From: Candidatus Gastranaerophilales bacterium
GTDB lineage: Bacteria; Cyanobacteriota; Vampirovibrionia; Gastranaerophilales; Gastranaerophilaceae
Length of the DNA: 64,000 nucleotides
Assembly (NCBI GenBank): GCA_016280955.1
Contig: JAEEHV010000023.1
Span: forward strand, 1-64,000
Direction: 5' to 3'
Below are positions 13,101 to 20,400 of the stretch, one piece after another (position 1 is the first letter of the stretch; the number at the start of each line of letters is the position of its first letter). Under the pieces are notes generated by a model that was not told the DNA's origin, did not search any database, and saw nothing but the letters and a program-made list of their open reading frames with translations. The position numbers were made by a program, and so were the translations under genes.

Positions 13101-16100
13101 AGACACAACAGTATAATTATACTATTGCATATCGTGCGGATTCCGATACTCTTGCAAAAGACGGTGAAAACGCAAGAGATTACACATACATGAACGAAAG
13201 AAATACCCGTCTTAGCAACCTTATCCGTTATGACCACCTTGGTAACAAAACACAGGTTACAGGCAACCAGTCAATGACCTTTGTTGTCCACACGAATAAC
13301 ACCTTCGCTCAGGATAACACCGATGGTATGACAAGTGTATCACACGTTACCCACACAATCACCGTAACTTGGGAACAAGGCGAAAACCTTTCCGAATACG
13401 AATTAAAAGTTAACCAGGCACTTAAAAATATATATGACCAATACGGTGCTCCAAACAATATTGCTCACTCCGTTCATACCGTAACCGTAAAACCGGGTGA
13501 TACAAATGAAACTTATACAACAACAATCGACACCGGTTACTTTATGCAATTCTCGGTTGATCCCGAAAACGGTAAGTTGAAAGCAGTCGGTAATGAATTT
13601 ACATATTTATATGACGTAAGCGATTCGCTTGAAAACTTCATGTACTTATCAGGTGACAAGAAAGAAAACGGAACTTACGGTTCATCGTATGGTTACGATA
13701 TCATATATCGTGCAAATGCCGATACTTATAAAGACTATACATACCTTAACGAAAGAAATACAACTCTTGCAAACATGTCAATTAACCAATCACAAACGGT
13801 TGATATTGTTATCCACCTGAACAACACTTATGCTCAGGATACAACAAAAACCGGTTGGGAACAGCAGGCAAGAAGTAATGGTGCTGTTAATAAGGTAACA
13901 CGAACAATAACAGTTACTTGGACAGCAGGTGCATTAGGTACGGAAGATTCAGATGCTAAACCTGAAACTTTGGGCGAATTCCTTGATGACATTAACAGGT
14001 CACTTCTGGCAGCATCTACAGAATACGGTCAAATGTTTAATATTAGTGAAGACTATAGTATAGATGCTTATGTAGATGGTGAAGGCAAACTGCACTTTAC
14101 CGGTGATGAATACACCTATGTTAACAAAGTCAGCGATGCACTTGCTCAAAAACTTAAAATTGACACGTGTACAAAAGAAGGCACCTCTTACGGTAAGTCA
14201 TATAATTATACCGTAGAGTATGCTAATACTACAAATAATGTAAATGAATACACTTATGTCAACTATGACAACATGAGGCTGCAGAACTTTGATATTTATC
14301 AGAATCAGTATATTACAATCGTTACACACAACAACACAACCTTTGTTGCTGATTCAACAGATGACAGAATTATTAAAAATAATACTGTATTTATGCAAAA
14401 GACAACTTCAACTTATGTAATTACCTGGACTGCAGGAAGTACAGGTCATACGTTGACGGGCAGCGGATACAACAATAATGACAACGGTGTTCGTGATGGT
14501 GAAACCTTCGAAGAACTCAGGTTTGAACTTGAAAATTACGGTTCTATACATAATCTGCAGACGCAGGCGAGTGCTGTCTTAGGTAATGATATATACGGAA
14601 TACAGGTTAATATTGATTCAAATAACAAAATAACCCTTACCGGTAACGAATATACTTATATTCTTGGTATATCTTCGGAAATACAGGATAAGTTCAAGAT
14701 ATCAAATCAGGTCGGTGACGGTCATTACTATGAATCGTATGATTATAGTATAAACTTCAACAGCGATGGTTATACAAGACAGAATACAACTCTGTTGAAC
14801 TACGATACGCGGTTGGATAACTTTAGTATATTTGCAGACATGACAATGACACTTGCAACTCCTGAAGGTGGTAAGAGTATTGAAATCGACCACGATACAA
14901 CAATGCAGGAACTCAAAGAACGTCTGTTCAGCGACTATGGTATTGATGTAACAATCGAAGACCACACCGGAAGAATTACATTCACTCCGACACGTGCCGA
15001 TGAAGGATATTATATCCTCGGTATGGATACGGAAATGAAAGGTGCTCTTAAAGTTATTACCGGTGAAAACGGTGTATATACTTATGATTCCGAACAGATT
15101 ATTGCCGGTTCTAAAGCAGGAACATACACTACAACAATCTACCATGATGTAACTTCTACACTCGGTACTTTAGAAACAAGTGTCTTAGATAACTTTGATA
15201 ACTCTAATTCAAGAAATCTTCAGTATGTAGATGAATCTGTTACCGCAAAACTTAACACCAGAATATCAAAACTGAACGGATATGAAGGCGGAAATGGTAA
15301 CATTACTGTCCACTATGCAGACGGACTTGAACAGAATATAAGTGTAAGAGCTTCAATGACATTAGGACAATTGTTCAATGTATTACACGATTATGGTGTA
15401 GAAGCAGAAGTTCTTGCAGGCGGCAGAGTTACATTCAAATCAAACGATGGTACTTACGTCAAGAGCGCAGAAGGCGGTTCTAACCTGCTTGATGTACTGA
15501 ATATGTCAGATGTTTCAATTAAGGTTGAAGGTACAACCGTAATGAATTCTAAGACTCTGACAACAACAATCAGCGGTGAAACCACATACTATGCAACCGA
15601 AGATACTCTGCTCAGTGAATTTGCAGAAGGTATGCTTGAAGCAAACGGTGTAATTACCTTCCGTGTTAACGACAAGTATAAATCAGTTACAATTAACCAG
15701 GAAGATACTTTTGGAACCTTAATTAACAAACTTGAAGAAAAAGGCTTACGTGCAAAATTAGAAGCCGGCAGATTCTCATTCACAGGCGGTTTTGATACAG
15801 TATCTATCGTTCAGGCTGCTACATCATCTAATCTGGCAGCAATGATTGGTTTGGTTCAGAATTCTTCCGTCAGCGGATATTCTATGACAGACCGTTCGAA
15901 AACTATTATATCAACAACAACATACTCAGAAACCAAAGCATTGTCTGTTGTAAATTATGCGGACGATACAACCAAAATGGGCGCATTCAATATCAGCACC
16001 GGTACTCTGAGTGTATACAAAGACGGCAGAAAAGCAACTATACAGGTCAACAAAGCTGATACTGTTAAAGATATTCAGGATAGTTTACGTGCAGCATTAG

Positions 16101-17374
16101 GTCAGAACGTAAATGGTGACGATGAAAATAATATCAACGTTAAATTAGAAGACGGATTTATAAAAATCTATCAGAAAGGTTCAAATATCATTGTCGGTTC
16201 TAACGAAGATACAAGTAACTTTGGTGCAATAACAGGTATTATGGGTGATGGCACCGGTTCAACTGCAAGTACAAGATCCTTCTATAAGGCTAATGAAAAT
16301 TCCAAACTTACAGAATCCGGATTATTCAGAAATGGTGATATTACTACAGGTGACTTCGTTATAGGTGATGCAACAGTTACAATTGATGAAACAACAACAA
16401 TCGGTGAACTTGTTTCCATGATTAATACAAATCCTGATTCCAATGTAACTGCATACTGGGATAATATTGCCGGCGAATTCAGATTCAAATCTAAAAATAC
16501 AGGTGATTTCTACATTAACTTTGAATCAGGCTCAAGCAATATTACTGATGTTCTCGGATTTACAAAGAGTTATGTTGATGAAGATACCGGTGAAAATGTA
16601 TCATCAATCAATACTGATTCTCAGATAAACGGTAAGAATGCTAAAGTTACAATTAACGGTGCAACATACACAGCTGTTACAAATACAATGGGCAGCGATG
16701 TAACAGGTATTGATGGTATGACACTGAGCCTGAGAGGAATGTCAGCAGGCAGCTCTACCGTAATATCCGTTAAGAAAGATGTTCAGTCACTGGCACTTGC
16801 AATTAGTGATGTTATTGACGGATATAACGCATTAGTTGACAATATCAACAGCACATTAACATCAAAGAGCGAACTTCAGAATGATACAGAGTTGAAACGT
16901 ATAAGAAATCAGATAAAATCAATTCTGACCGGTACCAACAAGAACTCTTCTGCATTCAGAAATATTGTTGCAATCGGTATTGTAACAAATACTGCAGATG
17001 CAACAAATCTGTCAGTAGGAAGCGGTATCTTCAAACTCGCTCTGGATTATGATAAATTTGCAAAAGCATTTGAATCAGATTCAGAAAGCGTAAGAACATT
17101 ACTTATCGGTAAAGTTAATGAAGATGGCGAACTCATTGAAGAAGGTGTTTTAACCAGATTAGAAGCCTTTATTGATGAAACTCTCGACAGTGCGGGCGGT
17201 TATTTCGAAAGAACAGAAAATTCCTTTGACAAGCAGATTGAAAGAATAGATAATAAGATTGTTAAAGGTAATGCTGCAATAGAAAAATACCGTGAGCGAC
17301 TTGAGAAAAAATATATGTCTATGAACATATTGAACAGTAACATACAAACTCAATATCAGGTATACTTTAAATAA
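1154..17374 (+). CDS. fliD: Giant modular FliD-like flagellar cap/filament protein
   Basis: The 5406-residue product has a FliD_N domain at residues 1-110 (FGGQASGVDTSAWIEALV and coiled coil), matching the D0 start of flagellar hook-associated protein 2. A FliD_C-like end (about 5150-5406) has the VIDGYNALVDNIN helix and a long coiled-coil tail. Between them are two arrays: family A modules (about residues 455-2280), each with a D-Y-I-x-D...W opening and ending in SQTWTYGT-like motifs, and family B modules (about 2415-4540) with TFVVHxNxTF, DNTNA and TITVTW motifs. Each module contains a T-x-x-D-L-x-x-x-L...G-I-x-x-x-x-x-x-G-x-x-x-x-x-S segment resembling the Flagellin_IN (hook IN) repeat. 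There is no Sec signal peptide, as expected for export through the flagellar type III apparatus. A second FliD-like gene follows after 28 bp. Usual FliD is 400-700 residues; an adhesive or sheath-like role of the expansion is inference. Confidence 0.88.
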   Translation: MSISFGGQASGVDTSAWIEALVQMKQASLDTYQAKKETLEATASILDNVKSFFASFKGVISTVTNSNLGISSLDLFIQNLAETTNAEIASATVTTEAQEASYEVFVDQLATETQAVSNFFTNIITTTQSTASHDSLLSSIGISAGVFGVNIDGVEGTRTITIQSNDTIATLIEKFEKIGVSASYDAVNGWFAVDLSADNINDDIDGDGIKNTGIVEALALTNINSSYMSDLLEMLSYFTNTVIATETATISDFGITEAEFIINDANGGFTTHTIDLNGTFADLFSILAENGMRATFDENGSILIESENGNTISGGLAEQLGIIVTDNSYQTDTKSYSTVGAYSTETMMVDFSSSLGDIGAVTSNADTLRILNANNELISEITTLTAESSVDDLFAVLAQHGIAAALQNNVVVLESNTGNIIGGAIAENMGIATNYQYSTTIKEGQSTTSTSMVSYVASATDWVSDCLWDVWDSYSDADKILKVTHTDRYGTNQTYYYTVIEKNSIGSDGSVQKGTQFQDLINWYKEKDPTSTFKFNDNGQIFIDSNDCFYFEGKIAEYLGITGHTDTYTWTHGASTTVVSTDTVSYRVRKTDYISDVLWDNGWNSYSDADKVISAYSLTVDHTAGDATYQHTVQTLVGTFTIKPSITTILEDGTADGNSVTMQVGTTFEDFARWYTETIDTTASFAINNDGTISIDSNDTFHLEGRAITDLHLGIGTVGQTWTQGLEETTSYASVTYAVKMTDYISDTYTDDEWGHVNKTLSIYTSYIDHQDGGDGNSVYQVTIQQKVTEITIDEQTTFNDLADFLEGYDIHLTINDGIVTIDSGITNYLVEEPFQNYTVQNGVTIMTPGTGPSGVTQMLGHYGMTTSTLHQSWTTGTAATESTAAVFHAIQMTDYMSDTFTLSDWNSLASYTDSSGKSHSGKTIAIMHNYLDHETQTMKIENIANFTVDENTKFEDLRDFLATINTLGVSCTEISNTDSRLNITMGITNGVLTLDSNCCWIEGSIPNHYGVTFDTKQMTWTHGAITTQSSAPITYKTSNGDYIKDTFTQNDWNGTNKNIKIVYEQLNHDNHTVTTTTVNTTLTITDNTKFKDTSESEIIVDGVLKKGASLATELARYGITLDVKNGIVTLNSDRVAADSNQMYYALGAVIDHVGSKVDSFTQTWTLSTAESSGANVTYDIKGTDKIADTFSYNSDYNYHGIDNTNWSEINHDIVVRYSYLDHDTHQTVTVAASTITVDYETRLTDNYDSSLKVNGVTKTGTSLAKALSDYGITLSVSGGKVVMSSAKGPDGHIYYITGDIPDHYGISAMELGRVSQSWTFGTDTTGVSSQFAGSGGSPGSGIQYDDYIKDTFYEDVWKNSTNKNIVIKYSTLVHNGTSASTTVLITATITATDTTKFGQDVDSTVIVNGQTKNGKSLKTALADYGITLTIENGAVKMASDAIGTQVTGGVTHQAICYATGDIPDHWGISATTYGTISQTWTYATDNTSTKLYKYLIRDDDFVQDVYTDEDWAAVDKTIYVKSSYFDVNRGVAVTTILGTMTLTDTTKFGEDVNSSIIVNGQTKTKTSLKKALADNFSITMNVNSNGTIAVSSAPHSDGNIYFIDGVVTNGLGFQNTTTDQTWIYGTDVTGISGIYTGGTGDGPTGGTGIQMDDYIKNSFSKSEWTNVDKKIVVKYESLIQTSTSSTTILATATMTATDTTTFQGLADWLSGYGISLTIKNGAVTMSSKAQNIRTVDGVQYQDIFFMTGAIADHWGVSAPTYGAVSQTWTSNTSTTSGENKYRIYIDDYIQDKYKDAEWASKTTEQKTVYIKTSSYDVGTLTEGTETKASFVITDTTKYSDLQTFLANYNITMTINESNGSLNISSTPKDGVIYFADGIATSVIKDLGFDVSKASQTWTYGTDATGTTPVTFKARRGTDRISDTFTKANWNVTNKELIIRHDERDHANGTTKTTHVAHYTVTETTTFDDLDTWLTANGISMSLDDGVINIDSDCNNYVEGEIATWFGLSKSVISQTWTYGANVTESTSGIWYDANMDCRVIELKRDHDTIMLGADIYEMYYDYATHETKERKLGNIQFNAETTIRQYAEMLSAYTISLSVTDGNVSLSSKGAYVVFKGDTSNASTVVDIMGLGSTKTTYTHTIGNTQTSSSAVTYAIDINDTIYERFSNEWSSINKTLSIYESRLVTTGATPTTTVTVIATKTFGESSTFKDIQSWLSGYDISMSVGANGSFSASSSKNRYVSGDIASKVGLGSKDNNTTYTYGKSTTSSDKIKYTITVPTTVTKTITIEGSATGSSKIKDTAGFSGNTISLCYYYWDGGSNGSGTQKTLKTYTVGDHTWDDFKNWLASDGVNTSISMDNGTLKIFTGWTETYNGSVMRAAVGIEGGTSSISSTEYKGGLSARITKSNTGNVSLSSSTKLVDLGVSTGTQTLAGWHRTYNGVTWETKPDLTINVTDSTTVQDALNILNSTPGISASVSGGKVKLSHKNSGVDSGFLKYTGVVLEKMLGYSLSDSDGSAWSTISLLSYDTSATETKSGVKTKIVTTTVENTTTTSVVELKTSTKLSELGISSNQVFTITKHTNNVDFGSVQSTNVTWSTSQTFGDFMSAFNNVGGLTMSLSNGKVTVSPNGSGAYLSSAGSSNVLKLGTSTQTTTLKPLTAKSSGASNYATLNSQTTLDDLGVTSNTSVSVTRYKDSEHSGTQTAIATETITKTFTSSTKVGDLISTLNGITDFSASNDFSAGKVTLTGSNRAFVSSISSSLASALKLATSASSYYTNNTTYSIVTTASSNKTGVKASYNGAITTLKDLGINSAQTFTIVAHTNNTYAQDNTKANNCVKKFTFTWGVNETTADMKTKITTALDNAGISYTWGQNSDNGIGFGRIGTKGAPSRFRIFGSEHLYVESMSSSLMSALNLSSLGTSSYNYTVRYAKDDDKVTEPMLLNPRDMDIKLSDIRINNAQTLTFVVHNNSTFTVDNTNANKVVSTVTVTWTTSETLAEFEAKVQNTIQHNGVSDVTFGEVVDGRLNIKTGKWSYLTGVSTELRTKTGLKPNWQTDDYEMEYTASSKGNGNQSYLDDTRGPIGINDPDYSTSTLKKLGLTDQTLTFVVHKNENFVTDNDNAKNTTKTITLTWNTNETLGAFEKEVRNALNNEGVAAYNNFSITAQDGKITVTTGKWAYLSAASSGFTNTLGLAVKYNVDTSYSMVKTDADDQKAESIRLNDENGTGNSFQLSNMGISSNQSLIFVVHENTTFTTDNTNAQNVLKTITVDWTTTESLYDFERKIENAMVGTNAEGDVHLTVQGDGQLHLTTGKWAYLEGVSTQLANKTGLVYKDSNNKRYNYNIAYIASSNGTVNKAFLDDTNESINTMTLSKLGLNSDQTITFATHNNADFVTDNKNAHSVVTTTTLTWTTGETLYQFEKKVENALKAINPLNDGQVSITAKDGYITVKTGEWAYMTGTSQGLIDKTGLKYDTSKQKTKDYSIVYTDASDNTAESIFLNDSNGSENTFQLSNMGLSSAQSLTFVVHNNSTFMTDNTNASNTTQTITVTWDLGESLYDFERKIENAMVGTMAEGGVHLTVEKDGVLHLETNEWAYLSGVSAGLTQKTGLKYDESKHDKYSYDVIYTDKADNVQEQTFLNRRNTKLGNLSITSNQTMTFVIHTNNTFAQDFTDSVISGVSNSGTVSESSVVRAKDVTKTITVTWTTSETLEQFEDKVNETLYHLYEQYDDIPYSIPTDNDNFGTTLASGTEVKELDESHCDDYKNSGYSIHFEVDANTGKWKFTGNEYTYVQSISGVLQNAMHLDGNYNDSYTYTVNYRSDADKEVEYAFLNERNSTVNNFTIGTTNSLANAAARSFDVVIHTHKTFTQDNTDATSTSYTVGVTYTQKFTWTEGESLSEFEYRVNTQLKALYDQYGAPQDIAHSVHTMTVKPGVTTDNYTTSFDTAYFLEFGVDPQNGKLSIKGNEYTYIQNLGSFFTNDIHLNAQTQQYNYTIAYRADSDTLAKDGENARDYTYMNERNTRLSNLIRYDHLGNKTQVTGNQSMTFVVHTNNTFAQDNTDGMTSVSHVTHTITVTWEQGENLSEYELKVNQALKNIYDQYGAPNNIAHSVHTVTVKPGDTNETYTTTIDTGYFMQFSVDPENGKLKAVGNEFTYLYDVSDSLENFMYLSGDKKENGTYGSSYGYDIIYRANADTYKDYTYLNERNTTLANMSINQSQTVDIVIHLNNTYAQDTTKTGWEQQARSNGAVNKVTRTITVTWTAGALGTEDSDAKPETLGEFLDDINRSLLAASTEYGQMFNISEDYSIDAYVDGEGKLHFTGDEYTYVNKVSDALAQKLKIDTCTKEGTSYGKSYNYTVEYANTTNNVNEYTYVNYDNMRLQNFDIYQNQYITIVTHNNTTFVADSTDDRIIKNNTVFMQKTTSTYVITWTAGSTGHTLTGSGYNNNDNGVRDGETFEELRFELENYGSIHNLQTQASAVLGNDIYGIQVNIDSNNKITLTGNEYTYILGISSEIQDKFKISNQVGDGHYYESYDYSINFNSDGYTRQNTTLLNYDTRLDNFSIFADMTMTLATPEGGKSIEIDHDTTMQELKERLFSDYGIDVTIEDHTGRITFTPTRADEGYYILGMDTEMKGALKVITGENGVYTYDSEQIIAGSKAGTYTTTIYHDVTSTLGTLETSVLDNFDNSNSRNLQYVDESVTAKLNTRISKLNGYEGGNGNITVHYADGLEQNISVRASMTLGQLFNVLHDYGVEAEVLAGGRVTFKSNDGTYVKSAEGGSNLLDVLNMSDVSIKVEGTTVMNSKTLTTTISGETTYYATEDTLLSEFAEGMLEANGVITFRVNDKYKSVTINQEDTFGTLINKLEEKGLRAKLEAGRFSFTGGFDTVSIVQAATSSNLAAMIGLVQNSSVSGYSMTDRSKTIISTTTYSETKALSVVNYADDTTKMGAFNISTGTLSVYKDGRKATIQVNKADTVKDIQDSLRAALGQNVNGDDENNINVKLEDGFIKIYQKGSNIIVGSNEDTSNFGAITGIMGDGTGSTASTRSFYKANENSKLTESGLFRNGDITTGDFVIGDATVTIDETTTIGELVSMINTNPDSNVTAYWDNIAGEFRFKSKNTGDFYINFESGSSNITDVLGFTKSYVDEDTGENVSSINTDSQINGKNAKVTINGATYTAVTNTMGSDVTGIDGMTLSLRGMSAGSSTVISVKKDVQSLALAISDVIDGYNALVDNINSTLTSKSELQNDTELKRIRNQIKSILTGTNKNSSAFRNIVAIGIVTNTADATNLSVGSGIFKLALDYDKFAKAFESDSESVRTLLIGKVNEDGELIEEGVLTRLEAFIDETLDSAGGYFERTENSFDKQIERIDNKIVKGNAAIEKYRERLEKKYMSMNILNSNIQTQYQVYFK
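2512..8000 (+). repeat. Family A tandem protein modules (about 13 units)
   Basis: Coding tandem array inside the giant FliD. The closing W-T motif recurs near nucleotides 2858, 3311, 3766, 4209, 4639, 5103, 5590, 6013, 6453, 6840, 7196, 7569 and 7930, i.e. every 356-487 bp (about 120-160 residues). Units open with D-[YW]-[IVM]-x-D and a Trp about 6-10 residues later, then N-K-x-I-x-I, L-D-H, a Thr-rich strand, T-K/T-F-x-D-L, Y-G-I-x-L, N-G-x-V, and I-P-D-H-Y/W-G-I-S before the W-T motif. Units are alike in protein but clearly diverged in DNA, so the array is old rather than a recent slippage product. Confidence 0.8.
8400..14780 (+). repeat. Family B tandem protein modules (about 13 units)
   Basis: Second coding array of the giant FliD. 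The V-V-H-x-N-x-T-F motif (or a recognisable variant) recurs near 8875, 9597, 10037, 10463, 10875, 11290, 11710, 12115, 12715, 13276, 13800 and 14314. Units then carry D-N-T-N-A, a T-I-T-V-T-W strand, E-x-L-x-x-F-E-x-K helix, G-K-W/N-E-Y plus A/T-Y-L/V, and Y-x-Y-x-[VI]-x-Y followed by F-L-N-x-x-N-[TS]. Units around 10.0-12.0 kb are the most alike (spacing about 410-430 bp); later units are longer (up to about 600 bp). Confidence 0.8.
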
Positions 17375-17402
17375 CACAATAATCTAAAACAGAAAGGTAA
17401 TT

Positions 17403-20400
17403 ATGGCAATCTCTTTCAGCGGTTTAGCATCAGGCATGGATACGTCTTCTTGGGTAGAAGCACTTGTTTCTGTTAAACAGGCAGAAATAACAAAACTTGA
17501 ATCCAGTAAAACGGCGATTTCAGAAGCTCAGTCTGTGCTGAATAACATAAAAAGTTATTTCAGTTCTTTTGAAAGTCTTTTATTAAATATTACCGATTCA
17601 AATAAGTTTTCACAAAGAGATTTATTTACTTCAAACATTGCCGAATCAAGCAATGTATCTGTTTTAACCGCTACTGCCAGCAATACCGCCGAAAATACAA
17701 CGTACAATATTGAAGTAAACCAGTTAGCTTCCGCAACAGAAGTTAACAGCGGAATTAAAAAGAGCTATACAGTAACAGAAACTCCATACGCAAGAATGGA
17801 TACCAGATTATTTAATTTGATAACAGATGAGTATGGCAGTACAGATGTTCATGCTGCTGATATTACATTCTCTGTTGATAACCATCTGCGTACAATTTCA
17901 GTAGACGAAAATTCTACAATAGCCAGTTTTATTGACAATCTTGACAGTATTGGTATTGCAGCAAGCTATAATGAATCTACCGGTATATTTTCAATTAATA
18001 TGGCAACAGCAAATACTGAAAACGCAAGCATAAAACTGGTTAGTGATGCATCAGGTGTAATGCAGGCATTCAATTTGCAGGATGTTAATACCGGATATAA
18101 AACAGAAAATACAATTGAGATTGTTACCAGAACAGAAGATAACGGTGCAGTTAAACTTTCTACAAAGTTTAAAGACATGGGTATTACAGGCAGTAACTTA
18201 AATTATAAAATTGTTACTAATGATAATACTACAATTACACCAACCGGAACAAGTCGTCTGTTTACAGAAGATACCACATTAGAACAAGCATTCAATATAC
18301 TTCAAACCGAATACGGAATTTCAGCATCCATTGATGCAGACGGTGTAATAACATTCTCTTCCGGAACGGAAGGGAATGTGCTTGCCGGAAATTTAGCAAC
18401 AGCTATGGGATTGTCAATGGTCGAAAAACCGCATGTATCACTGACAAAAATGACATCTACGGCTATTGTATATTCAACGCAGGATACGCTTGTACATCGT
18501 GATTCAACACTTTCTCAGATAGGTGCCGTAAGAAATGCCGGCGACACACTTGTAATAAGAGAGTGTGACGGAGGTGAAGTAGTTGACACTATTACTTCAT
18601 TAACAGGAGATTCTACGGTTCAGGATTTATTTAATATCCTTACTTCATACGGAATAACAGGAACTATTGATGACGGTGTTATTAAGCTTAATTCAACAAG
18701 CGGTAATTTTGTTGACGGTAATATTGCTACAAATATAGGTATTCTCCAGCCGGTAGCAGAAACATATTATACAACAGCACCGACGACTATGACTTCCACC
18801 ACAGATATAAATCTGACCACTGCTTTACACAATATGTCAAGTGACGGTTCTGTAGTAATATATTCTCCTGTATATGGTATTGTTTCCGTTAACATAAATA
18901 AAGAACTTACCGTTCAGGGGTTCTGTGATAAAATTAATAACAGTAACTATGGTATAAAGGCTGAAATTGTAGGCAACAAGGTTAGACTCAGTGAATTAGA
19001 AGAAAGCGGTGCATACATAAAAGGTATGAGTTCTGTTTTACAAACAGCTTTGAAGTTAAGTGTCGGTGAAGATTATTCATACGACTCAACAACTATTAAT
19101 GTATATTCTAATACTGATTCGGGTTATTTGAGATACGGTGATGATGCAGTTGAGATTAACGGCGGTACCGTAATAAGTTCTATAAACGGATATAGCCACG
19201 GTAACGGTCAGATATTACTTCATCAAAACGGTGAAACAACAACAATTACGGTTGACTCAACTCTTACTCTGGAAGAATTTATCAATAATGAGATTATTGG
19301 TCTGGCACAATATGGTATAACAGGAAACATATTATCAGACGGTAAAGCCTATTTGACATCTGACAGTAATATTTATCTTGAGCAGATAGCAGGCGGCTCA
19401 CAAATATTGACGGCACTGAAATTAACACCTAAACAGCAAACATACAGCGGAAATCACGTTTGGGATACATCAAATCTCGGATATACTATTGTTACGGTAG
19501 AAACAGAAGCTGCAAAAGGTTCAGACAGAATTAATTCAACAATTCAAATAAACGGAACTACGGTAACAGCTGCAACTACCGGAACGTCTGCATTTACCGG
19601 CTCTCTTGTATTTACCGTAAACGGATACTATAAAACAGTTAATGTTGAGGAAGACGATACTTATAATTCTCTTATTGAAAAATTAGGTGCTGTTGGCATA
19701 AATGCATATATGACGCAGGGTAACTTCTATATTTCAAGCGGATATGATGACGTAAACTTTATTTCAGACCAATCGACTTCTAAATTTGCTGACTTCATAG
19801 GACTTAGTGGTCCGATGGCTCTGGGTGGATTTTCATCAACGCAAAATAATAAACAAGTTCTGGAAAAAGTAGTTACAGAAAAAGAAGACAAACTTTCCGC
19901 AGCGAATTATGCCGGTTTGCAAACAAAATTGAGCACTTTATCAATATCTACAGGTCAATTCTCATTATATAGAAATGGTCAAAAGAAAACCATAGATGTT
20001 TATGAAACCGATACTGTTGCAACTCTGCAATCCAGAATAAGTGAAAAATTCAATGATTTAAGTTTTGATATTGATGAAAACGGTTTCCTGAAAGACGGTT
20101 ATCTGAGAATTAAATCTTCTGATGCAAATGCAAATATAAGTATAGGTTCAACAAGCGATACTTGTAACTTCGTTGCAATTACAGGTATGACATCTGCAAA
20201 AAATAACGTACTGGAAAGTTCAAGACAACTGTATAAAGTTAATGACAAAACCTCTCTTGATGAAGAAGGTTTGTTCAGAACTTCGGCGAAAAAGAGTACT
20301 TTATTGAGTACTGTAGGTATAACAAGCGGTACGTTCAATATAAACAGAAATGGAACACAAAGGACAATCACAATTGAAGACGGTGATACGTTTGAAACAC

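Noticed and set aside
2512-14780. CRISPR or recent DNA-level tandem repeat inside the giant gene
   Set aside because: Units are similar only as protein, 120-200 residues long and diverged in DNA; one uninterrupted frame runs through.
14702-15145. Long minus-strand frames inside the FliD genes (up to 147 residues)
   Set aside because: They are Cys/Ser/Val-rich mirror images of the Thr/Asn-rich coding strand, without start signals; shadows of the real gene.
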